The notes under the pieces are model-generated. The model saw only the letters and a list, made by a program, of their open reading frames with translations, made no database searches and was not told the origin of the DNA. A DNA stretch of 64,000 nt. Origin: Undaria pinnatifida. Taxonomy: Eukaryota > Sar > Phaeophyceae > Laminariales > Alariaceae. The translations under genes were made by a program, and so were the position numbers. Location: positions 23,992,108 to 24,056,107 of the forward strand of contig JABAKD010000023.1 of NCBI GenBank assembly GCA_012845835.1, written 5' to 3'. Of the stretch, positions 1 through 9,600 are shown in pieces. Within the stretch, counting starts at the first letter, position 1. Each line of letters starts with the position of its first letter.

Positions 1-226
1 TATAATGATTTGCGCTGCTGCGATTACCCTGCCTCTCGTTCTGTTTGTTCTTGCGTTCTTGATGAACCTGTCATTTGGCAACGAGCAGTTGTGACGCATT
101 TTTAGGTTTGTGTAAAGACTTTATGTGGACTATGTGATGTTTCTTACTCGTAGGGACCTCAATTTGGAACCCAGGGTATATGGGTTCCATCGTTTGACTG
201 GTGTTCGTATGCGGACGTATATATGG

Positions 227-625
227 TTTTAGTGTGTCGTGTGTCCGCGTGGTTTTTGTTTCACGTATGTTTTGGTTGATATTCTAGACTTGGTTATCGT
301 ATTGTTTCAAAGTGGTGCTTTCCGCGTTTTTTATGCTACACGTATATGTTTTGGTTTATGTTCTAGACTTTGTTATCGTGTTGTTTCGGAGCGGTATTTT
401 CGAATACATGTTATTTTGTAACCACGTAGTTTTTGCTACACGTGTACGTTTTGGCTGATGTTCTAGGTTTCGTTATCGTATTGCATCAGGGTGGTGTTTT
501 CGAATACATAATATTTTGTTTTGTTTGTTTTGCAACCACGTGGTTTTTTCTACACGTACTTTTTGTTTGATGTTCTAGACTTCATTATCGTATTGTATCA
601 GAATCGTGTTTTCGAATATATATTG
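227..625. repeat. minisatellite, about four degenerate units of 75-115 bp
   Basis: Each unit contains a version of GTTTTGGTTGATRTTCTAGA, then TTATCGTATTG, TTTTCGAATACAT and CTACACGTA. Starts are near 269, 346, 446 and 560. Units differ in length because of T-rich spacers. The short reading frames across it are by-products of the repetition. Confidence 0.85.
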
Positions 626-637
626 GTGTACAGTGGT

Positions 638-705
638 TGGGGGGGGGGGGGGGGGAAGGGGGGGGAGAGGGGGGGAAGGGGGGGAGAGGGGGGGAAGGGG
701 GGGGG
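638..705. repeat. G-homopolymer-rich tract
   Basis: Long runs of G broken by AA or AGA, directly after the minisatellite. Potential G-quadruplex DNA; the glycine-rich and proline-rich frames over it are not genes. Confidence 0.9.
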
Positions 706-880
706 CTGTTGTATATATCTGCAAAACGTATTTTTGTACGCCGAGAAAACTGCTTCGGGGGGCCTAAAACGAAGTTGCGAGGGACGTTTTGGAATTTCAA
801 CGTTCCCCCTCGCGGCTTTTGTCAAGTATGGTGAAATGCATATTTATCCCTGAAGATAGACATGCATTAACCAGCCTTGA

Positions 881-938
881 CAACTATGGGTTGTAGCGGT
901 ATCATAATACACTTATGATACCGTTACTCTTCATAGTT
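881..938. other. long imperfect hairpin
   Basis: A perfect 11-bp stem (CGGTATCATAA / TTATGATACCG, 897-923) with loop TACAC extends outwards to AACTATG / CATAGTT, giving about 21 pairs out of 26. It lies outside any recognised gene. It could be a small structured RNA, a transposon end or a cruciform; the sequence does not say which. Confidence 0.6.
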
Positions 939-1033
939 CGGCTATGTGTTTAGTACTTTTTTTGCTACACGGTGTGGGTTGAATCGAAATACGGAGTGAG
1001 GCTAGGGTTTAAAAAAAAGGGGGGGGGGGGGGG

Positions 1034-1533
1034 NNNNNNNNNNNNNNNNNNNNNNNNNNNNNNNNNNNNNNNNNNNNNNNNNNNNNNNNNNNNNNNNNNN
1101 NNNNNNNNNNNNNNNNNNNNNNNNNNNNNNNNNNNNNNNNNNNNNNNNNNNNNNNNNNNNNNNNNNNNNNNNNNNNNNNNNNNNNNNNNNNNNNNNNNNN
1201 NNNNNNNNNNNNNNNNNNNNNNNNNNNNNNNNNNNNNNNNNNNNNNNNNNNNNNNNNNNNNNNNNNNNNNNNNNNNNNNNNNNNNNNNNNNNNNNNNNNN
1301 NNNNNNNNNNNNNNNNNNNNNNNNNNNNNNNNNNNNNNNNNNNNNNNNNNNNNNNNNNNNNNNNNNNNNNNNNNNNNNNNNNNNNNNNNNNNNNNNNNNN
1401 NNNNNNNNNNNNNNNNNNNNNNNNNNNNNNNNNNNNNNNNNNNNNNNNNNNNNNNNNNNNNNNNNNNNNNNNNNNNNNNNNNNNNNNNNNNNNNNNNNNN
1501 NNNNNNNNNNNNNNNNNNNNNNNNNNNNNNNNN
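1034..1533. other. assembly gap of exactly 500 N
   Basis: The N run directly follows a poly-G run (1018-1033). The round size suggests a nominal gap, and the homopolymer probably caused the break in assembly. Confidence 0.99.
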
Positions 1534-2690
1534 GGCTTTTAATTCGGAGGATTTAACCTCGTTCCTGCGGCCACGGGAGGTTGTGGCCCTCTTTTTCATA
1601 ACCTCCTGTGCCATCGTCGAGTAAAAGAAAACGCTGTCGTACGTTGTGCGCTTCGAAAACACCTCCTGCACACCGTTGCAGGCTGCGGCACGACGAGACG
1701 AAGGGGTTGGTTAGAATCATGAAAGCGGTGTCGGTGCAGTATGTCACCTCAAAATTACGCAATAATAATATAACACGACACAGGTTGATGGTGATCTATA
1801 AGAGTGTTCCGTTGTCAAAACAGACTTGAGCCTGGGCGCGAAGCTGACGTCGGATTGTGCTATTATTAATAGTACGTGGCACACGGTACTACTGTATGAA
1901 GTATTAATAGTAGAGAAGTCTGCCCCGGAGAGAAACGCCGTGCATACGTAGAGGTTACTCAAGAGGGGTGTCTTACATTATGGTGTTTTTCTCAACCATG
2001 AGACTAACCTACACTAACCCTAACCCATGGTGCGAAGTATCGGTCGGAGTGCCCCCTAATAACGTCACTGGGGTCAAATGGCTGAAAGAAACACAACAAT
2101 AACAGGAAATATGCATCACTGCATCACTGCCAAAGAGCTTCCCGGAGATTCCGGAACAATTCCTTAACATCGGGCCGATCGTCCAAGGCGACCCAGAAAG
2201 AAAACGAAGATAACAACGGCCCTGATGGCTGATGCTTGACGAGGACTCAGAAGATATATGGACAAATGATCAAGAAGGGGCGCAAATCATACACCCTCAG
2301 CACTACCACGTAGCGTACATAATACTACACTTTGGTTGGTAAAATGACATGATGGTGCGTGAAAATATAACATACCTGGTACAAGAAACGCGCTTACTAC
2401 TGCTGCTGCTGCTGTAGTCTCTCTCTCTATATATATACTACGATGCCGTACCCGGCATACAGCAAGCAGTGTGGTTAGTGGTTATGACCTGTTCTTTTTA
2501 CGTGCTGTACTGTAATAAGGTAGTAGCTACGTATCGTTGACTCGAGTTGTACCCAGGGAAATTATTATCAGTCGCATGATTCACCACTTTCCATGCGACG
2601 TACGAGTTGTTGGTTTTTCTGTCACCATCATCATCGTGCATCTTCGTGATTTGTTCTCGAATTTCCGGTGGCATGATTGGCAGATAGATG
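1534..2690. other. no gene recognised
   Basis: Sequence after the gap. It has short open stretches on both strands, a (CTG)5 with a CT/TA tract near 2400-2440, and AT-rich DNA. I see no convincing exon, motif or RNA gene. Confidence 0.5.
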
Positions 2691-2760
2691 ATGGTCTTCC
2701 CGGAGTCCTCTTAGGAAGTTTGCGCCGCTTTCAGTCGGTGTTTTCCGTCCAAGACCGACC
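2690..2760 (-). pseudogene. relic of a ParB-like exon (copy A)
   Basis: Read on the minus strand, this piece gives VLDGKHRLKAAQTS, then a stop, then SGKTII. It matches VLDGNHRLKAAKT and EKTIT in the better-preserved exon at 4737-5099. The GxHRxxA motif survives but the frame is broken directly after it and nothing upstream is recognisable, so this is a decayed duplicate of that exon. Confidence 0.6.
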
Positions 2761-2822
2761 TAGACAAAACACACATACTCCAGAGTATATTATACGTATA
2801 TCGTCTAAATATATTATAAAAA

Positions 2823-3095
2823 ATTAAAATTTCACTCCAGTGTGAGATCGAAGATTTCGTCGAACTCATCTTTGCAAGCTGTGTGTGATACTCCGATCGA
2901 GCGTATTGAGAGTTGTGTGTCCTCATTAAGGATATAGGTCGGCGACTCCCCTTACACTACGGCAGTGTAGCTATCAGGTTCAACAGAGTGATGATAGTCA
3001 GTCTGTGCGCGGAAAACTATAAACCGTTTCTGAGGGGGACAAAATCTGACAGCTGTGAAGGGAAATGTATCCTTTTATCAAGTGAATCTTGTAAG
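2823..3095 (+). repeat. inverted repeat arm, left (partner 7998-8290)
   Basis: This stretch matches the reverse complement of 7998-8290 over about 250 bp with scattered changes; both contain CTTTGCAAGCTGTGTGTGAT and the inverse of AGGGGAGTCG. The arms enclose 4.9 kb holding the ParB-like exons and the first DUF7869-gene exon. A fragment of the same repeat recurs near 45,915-46,190. Confidence 0.75.
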
Positions 3096-3099
3096 TCGA

Positions 3100-3870
3100 A
3101 TAACCGGTGGGGGGGGGGGGCGGAGTTGAGGACGTGGGGGCCTGGTTTGATCAAAAGCGAGCGGGGGGGGGGGTGGACGGGGGGGGGGGGGCGGACGGGC
3201 GGGCAATTTGTGCGTGGACGCTATAAGTCCTTGTAAGGGGATATACCTGACGGGTTTGGAAAAGAAAAAAAGGAGAAGAAAAAAAATTTGCACCAGTTTA
3301 TCATAGGGGGGGTGTTGGGGCAGGGGTGGGGCGTGTGGGGCAGCTCAATCTGTGCGTGGAAACTATACATTATTTTAAGGGGATACATGTGACGGTTTTG
3401 GAAAGAATGCATCAGTTTATCATGTATATCCTGGGGTAAGTCGTACAATCAGTGAGTAGAGAGAGGGCGGGGAGTGTTCGAGGGGGTGGGGGTGGGTTGG
3501 GGTGGGGGGGGGGTGAGGAGGTGGGGGTGGAGGGGGCGTGGGGGGGAGGAAAGGAAGGGTTTTAGGTGGGGGGTTGTTATACGTGTGGTGCTTGTCTAGG
3601 CGATGGTGCGTGTGGTGGGGAAGAAGGGGGCGTTCGGGGCGGGGGGGGGGGGGGGGGGGGGAAGAAGCGGCATGGATGGCTCTCGAAAAATTATGAGGTG
3701 ATATCAACTGCTTATATGTGTTTAAAACTCTAGCCGATTTCGATTGTGAGTGGGGCGTTTGGACAAAGTAGGCGGAAAGGGGGGGGGGGGGATCGGGGGG
3801 AGGGGGGGAAGGGGTGAGGGGTTTTGCACAAGAGGGATCGGGGGAGGGGAAGGGGAGGGGGGGGCGGGAC
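3100..3870. repeat. degenerate array interleaved with G-rich tracts
   Basis: Short cores resembling GTGCGTGGAAACTATA...TTATCA occur near 3000-3100, 3205-3305 and 3345-3425, each followed by a long G-rich stretch. Further G tracts lie at 3480-3660 and 3780-3865. The 150-aa proline-rich minus-strand frame here is only the complement of poly-G. Confidence 0.7.
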
Positions 3871-4200
3871 ATTTCAACATGTGCGTATCATCTGCCTGGT
3901 AATGTCACTATTCTAGAAGGTTTGATGTTAGATGCAGTATGCAACCCAGTGTTTAAGTGTAGTAAATAACGTGTTAAATCTTCATAATTTGTTGTTGTGC
4001 ATGGATCGAATATATATTTATGTTCTGGACCCGGGGAAGACCATCAACTAACTGCTGTGTTAATTAATTCTAACACGTACTTACTGGGGGATCGAGGTAA
4101 ACCACGTACGTATGTATATACAGCAGCAGCAGTTATCTACAGCTGCTAAGCAGGAAGCAGTACAGCGGTATCTCGATCTCCTAGTATTAGTAGTATTAAT
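3871..4200. other. no gene recognised
   Basis: AT-rich unique sequence. I see no motif, exon or RNA gene. Confidence 0.5.
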
Positions 4201-4204
4201 AGTA

Positions 4205-4295
4205 TTTTTGGCGAGTGATTGTCTTCTTCGGGTCCCCCTTTTTTTTTTGTAATGGTCTGGGCCGCTTTCAGTCGTAGTCGCTGGTTTCCGTCGCG
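4205..4295 (-). pseudogene. relic of a ParB-like exon (copy B)
   Basis: On the minus strand this reads DGNQRLRLKAAQTITKK, clearly related to DGNHRLKAAKT at 4737-5099 but with a small insertion inside the GxHRxxA motif and a poly-A tract after it. It is a third, decayed copy of the same exon within 2.4 kb. Confidence 0.55.
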
Positions 4296-4736
4296 TTGTC
4301 ATCACAACCCACATCACAACGACCACAACGCAAATCACAACGCGATGGAAACCATAGCGACTGTAAGTGGTCCAGACCCGGTCACTTGTCAACGAATGCT
4401 ACTGGGAGATCGAGATACTACTGCTGTACTACTGCTTACTTCGGTACATAGCTACTGTTCAGCAGTAATAGTACATGATATATAAATTATATGTTGTGGT
4501 TGATTCAGAAAACCTCCCTGTTGTAGTAAACATAGTCTAGTCTAGACTACTACATGTACAGCACACACAGTGATTATATGACGTGCACGGCAGGGTAGCT
4601 ACGTACGTATCATGGACGAGTACTCAAAACTATTACTACGAGGTACCAGCAGTATACTACTGCAGTTAGTTATTGTATTATAGTAGTAGTACCAGAAAAA
4701 TTATTATCATTGACATCACATCTTTCTATTATTATA

Positions 4737-5099
4737 TTACGACGCACGAGCTAGGACACGAGTTGGTTGGTGTTTCTCACCATCCGCGAGGATCTTCTTC
4801 GTGAAGGTGTTGCTGATGTCTCGGTAGCATTGACAAGTTATTGTCTTCTCCGGGTCGTCGTAAAAGGTCTTGGCCGCTTTCAGGCGGTGATTTCCGTCCA
4901 ATACGAAGACCACCAGCGTTGCGGCTAGGTCGCTGGTCATATCTTCGCCGTCCGGGAGATCGGGGACAGTAACCTGAGGCAGTGCTGTTGGCATCCATCC
5001 GACCTCGCGTATGGAATTCGTAATTGACCGCACGGTCCTCTCATTAAGTTGGCGACAGTGTTCGGTGAACCTGATATTCTTCAAGGGGATGGGCCACGC
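4737..5099 (-). CDS. ParB/sulfiredoxin-like protein, C-terminal exon
   Basis: About 120 codons are open on the minus strand. The 5' boundary is taken as a splice acceptor (GTTGCAG just upstream), because the frame has no nearby ATG and the region starts mid-domain. The protein reads RTVRSITNSIREVGWMP, then an acidic loop, then VVFVLDGNHRLKAAKTFYDD, ending RVLARAS and a stop. The GxHRxxA-type signature after a VLD strand is typical of the ParB N-terminal/sulfiredoxin fold, which includes DNA-segregation nucleases and ATP-using enzymes. Which of these activities applies cannot be told from this exon. A possible first exon starts at the ATG at 5204 (MSA, donor GTAAAC). Two broken relatives lie downstream at 4205-4295 and 2690-2760, so this is a locally duplicated family. 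Confidence 0.55.
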   Translation of the reverse strand, partial: AWPIPLKNIRFTEHCRQLNERTVRSITNSIREVGWMPTALPQVTVPDLPDGEDMTSDLAATLVVFVLDGNHRLKAAKTFYDDPEKTITCQCYRDISNTFTKKILADGEKHQPTRVLARAS

Positions 5100-5229
5100 C
5101 TGCAACTGACGACTGGATAGTACCCCCGCTACGTCACCGCGCCAGCGGCATTGTCCTTGGCCTTGCTACGCCGAGCCCTCGTGGTGCTGTTTACTGGCGG
5201 ACATGAAGGCCTGGAGTAAGTAGTAGGTA

Positions 5230-6630
5230 CGGTTAGGTTGTGTACACGTTCCAGAATCTGCACCGACGAGAGGACGTGGGAGGAGGAGGAGGACGAGGAC
5301 AAGGACGAGGACCACTCACCAATTTACCACACAGCGACCCAGCGCGAACATGTCGTGTTATTATTTACAGTGTACCCTCGTGCGTGGAGGCGGGCAACAA
5401 CCAGCAACTCAAGCCAAGTACAACCAACAAAAAGCAGCAAACACCACCAGCAGCAGCAGCAAGCACCACAGCACCAACGACCCAGAGGGGACACCACCAG
5501 CGCAAGTACTTACTTGTAGGTGCACAGAAGAAGCGCCCAGACGGAACGAGGCAACCAGCGGGAGAGAAGGTCGACAAGGGCGAGAAGCGTCTGACTTATG
5601 TAGTGGAGCATTATTATAAGACGCACGAGAGGCACGGGTGCTTGTTGCTAGTATCTTTCTACATCAAGTTTTGTGCTCGACAGGAAGAGCGAAAAAAAAT
5701 GCCCCGACCAAAGGGACGTCCCGCGCACATCGCTCGAACCGGATTGTGGCGTATAATCAAGCCGGTCCGTCAGTCCCGCCGTTCTAATAACGTCAGCGAG
5801 AAGAATAGCGCGTATTCTGAACTGTTGTTGGATTCGGTAATCTCCTCGTACGTTAGTTTAGTCCTCTGTAACTCGGGTACCAAACTGGTTCGAATCAAAA
5901 ACAAACTCAACGCTTGAAAAGACTCGCGCAAATACATACCGTGAGGACGTCTCTGAGAACAAACCGGGGAATTTTCCAGAAAAATTTTACGGATGCTATA
6001 CCACGACCAAATATTTATCACTGCGCTCAAGACGTGTGTTTCTTGTTTCGGTTCGGTTGTAATTCCAGAATGTTTCAACCTAGTTCTTCAACCGCCCGAA
6101 ACATTCGCGACCCTATCTCCGCCTTCTCTCCGCCGGAAGGAAACTACAACCTGAACCGGTGCGTTTTTTATTCGAAACTCGCCCAGATAGAGGCGTCGAG
6201 ACTACCAATCAATATTGTGTTACGACAAACCTATTATTATGCACACCACCGCAAGCAGCGCAGCACAAGCATCATCAACAACAGCATATATATACCAACA
6301 GCAAACAAACACAGGAGACAAGGAGGGCGAGAGCATGACCATCACGGAGGCTGGCAAATCGTATTTCGGCCCACCCACACCCGTGAAAGAAGCAAACGAA
6401 CAGCAGCGGAGGCAGGAACAGGGGGAGAGGAGGAAGAAGAGGCGTAGGTCTTCGCTTTTCAAGGGGGGATGACAGCAGCAACAACAACAACAACAACAAC
6501 AGCAGCAGCAGCAGCGGTAGCGAGTAGTAGTGGTAGTAGTGTTCCTGGCCCCCTCAAGCGCTCAAAGCGCGATTGGCCCGCCCCCGCTACCCGCAGAGAA
6601 GGTGCTGAAGGAACTAGAGGCGACTGGAGT
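5230..6630. other. low-complexity region, no firm gene
   Basis: CAG/CAA-rich and GAGGA-rich segments (5270-5480, 6380-6520) produce overlapping artificial frames. A stretch from ATG 5700 (MPRPKGRPAHIARTGLWRI...) stays open for about 70 codons and begins like an AT-hook; it could be a first exon of the plus-strand gene that follows, but no splice pair ties it in. Confidence 0.35.
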
Positions 6631-6634
6631 GAGG

Positions 6635-9600
6635 ATGGAGGGGGGCGTGGATGATGATGAGCAAGAAGAGGAGGAGGAGGAGGTTTTGTGGAGGGAAGCC
6701 GGAAAAAACAAAAAAGACAAAGGCGCACCAAGGGCGGTGCTGCCGCGGCATCAACTGTGTCTCGCTTTTTCTGTTCTTCGGGCGACGATGACGAAGATGG
6801 CGCTCTGTTGTACAACGCGACGCTGCTAAGAAAAGAACAAGCAAGGTTTGGCGAGTTGGTGCGAGAAGCGGATCGGAAGAATTTCGTTATCGAGCACGTC
6901 CCCCTTGGCGAAGCTAAGCAAAGGTAGCATGATGGCCGCGAACAGTCCTGTCTGCAACCTAGCCTTCCGCAAGCTATTCGGGGTGTCCGAGACCCTCATC
7001 AGCGCATGCAAGAGGACCCCCGGGGCGCGCGCATCCAGCTCCTCCGACCGCCGGTACGAAACGGGGGGGTATTTGGTGTTTGCTGCCTGTTGAGGCATTC
7101 ACGACGCTTTATGTCTCACTCTCCTGGTATCTATTTCGGCATCAGTTCTCGGATGTTTTGTCGCCTTTTATGTCGTGTGTTTTTCGTCGTTCGGTGCACA
7201 CTACCGCTCGTGGTACTTGATTGTCTTGGACTTTTACAACAAAAAAAGCAGTCGTGGTACACCCAGCAGAGTAAGTAGTAGTACGTGCTACATGCAACAA
7301 CAGCCGTGCGTGCTTCCAGCTGAATTCGTGTCAGTAACTTGGTATACGTCCTCATAAATATCTCTCGTCTACCCCGCGTGTGTGTGCACATACATGCCCT
7401 CGTTAATGCCGCGCACAATAGGGTCCAGCATTTCATATCCCCGTCGGCTCCCATCGGACGTGTAGTCTACATATACATACCTGGTATATAGATTCTGGTA
7501 ATTACATGTCACCAGTTTCTTCGGGCTTTCCACTACTGCTATCCGAACCCGGGGGGGGTATGAATTCACGACGAATACCTCACTAATGTACGTACGCCCT
7601 CTGCTTATGTACGTACGCCCCTCTGTGCTGTTGCTGGACCACCGCTGCCATGGAATTAATTAAACAATCAAGTCGTGTGTGCATCATCAGGTTGTAAGGG
7701 TAGAATCGAACCATGTCATCCAACGAACGAAGAAACAAACGTTGAAATAGTATGCATAAATACCCCTCCCTACAACACGCACTCCTGCCTGCAGCACGCA
7801 AGAGCAGGGACCGTACAGACGATTTAGTAAACCGAAACAGACCAATAGACTAAACAGCTCCGCAAGCAATTAATACGTACGTACGTACCATACACTCTTC
7901 AAAGCGCACAGGACCAGCAGTCGTTCTACTTCTGCTGTGTAGCAGTATTCGCGGCGTATGGGGTAATCCTTGCGCCTGGTATATATAGACTACATATATA
8001 CGGGATTCGCTTGATAAGCTGATGCATTTCCTTCCACAGCTGTCAGATTTTGTTCCCCTCAGAAACGGGTTTTATATTAATAATAGTTTCCGCGCATAGA
8101 CTGACTAACATCACCCTGTTGATCCTGATAGCTACACTGTAGTTGCAAGGGGAGTCGCCGACCTATATCCTTAGTCTAATGAGGACACACAAAACCCGTA
8201 ACATGCGCGATCGGAGTATCACACACAGCTTGCAAAGATGAGTTTCGGCAAAATCTTCGATCTCACAGCTGGAGTGTATTTCAGTTTTTTTATATTAATT
8301 ATTAAGTAGTCTAGACTAGACTAGCTGGGTTAGGGTTGGTTCGGGTTAGATACTGCTGTTGTTGTAGGCCAGTTCTTTTGTGAGTTCGAGTCGCCCCGAG
8401 TGCATGCTCTCGTATGGACTTTTTGTTCTGCACATTATTAGGGCCGATATTCGTCTTCTACTCCAGCCATTATTCTTATTGTTAGTCTTGCTATTGCTGT
8501 CGCCTCTCTCTGGGTGTCTTGGTTCTTCATTTTGTCTGAGAAGAACGACGATCAGCGCCACGCGAGGTCACCCAAAGTTGGACCGCGTCGTTAGCTTCCT
8601 TGGCCGCCACCAGGAGGAATTCGCGCAGAAAAATGCCAAATTCAGACGACAGCTACTTGTACCTCCACAACAAGAACGTGAGCATTTCTATATTGAGTCG
8701 ATATTATTAGAGGAGGTCTACGTGCTGGACTTGACGTACGTCTCATAGGTGGAGAAAATATTGGCCGCACTGGCGGGGCCTGGGCCAGTACTAGTACTGC
8801 CAGTACCAGTAGCAGTACTACCAGTGTGTACCGGTCCAGTACCCAGCCCTAATCATAAGAGAAGAGGGGGGTGGAAGACCTTGGACGTGTACGAGGGTGA
8901 CACAATATTGTTGTCGGTTTTTGCAAACCACGATGTCTTACGGTAAGCATGAACATGTATAATATGCACAGGCGCCGTCCGATTTACGACGAATGCTACC
9001 ATACAGGTAAATGGTTTCTGAATGACGGGGCTCCTCAACCAAAAATCGTCGGAAAAATGCAATTTCTTTCGTTACGTGGTTCTCGTTGTGTACCAAGGCC
9101 ATGGAATTTTGCATCTGGTATATAGTCTAGACTATAGTAGTAGTAGCTGTTTGTTTTAAAATATATACAAATCAGTTGTTGGGATAGTCTAGATCTTGAG
9201 CTCCCAAAATTGAGGAAAACTCGGAAAAAATTGGTGAACCTCTATCGTAGCGCGCGTCTTACGCCCATCATTGTTTTTTTCGTAGTACCCGTTTATTCTC
9301 CCTCTCCGTGTCCGTGGCGTGTGTGTGTCAATTGAAACGGTCTCAGGAGCTGTATAAAGAGTTCAAGAAGGAAGAACGCAGACTTTTCGCCAAAGATCCA
9401 AGCGGTCTGAACGACGCCCTGTGTTCGTCTGACTATTTCAATAAAGTTTGGAAGCAACACTACCCACGGCTGAAATTGAAGCCGTGCGGTGACTTCATGC
9501 TGTGTCAGACGTGCACCCTCCTGAAGGAAAAACTCCACGGGCAGGCTGGTTCCAGGGGCACACAGAACCAAGCGGAAAGGGAAAGATGCACGCGAGAATA

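Noticed and set aside
2010-2032. Telomeric repeat (CCCTAA)n
   Set aside because: Only about two imperfect units here and one near 8327; far too short to indicate a telomere or a fusion.
5240-5917. 225-codon protein
   Set aside because: Mostly CAG/CAA and GAGGA low complexity with no motif; only the last third, from 5700, might be an exon.
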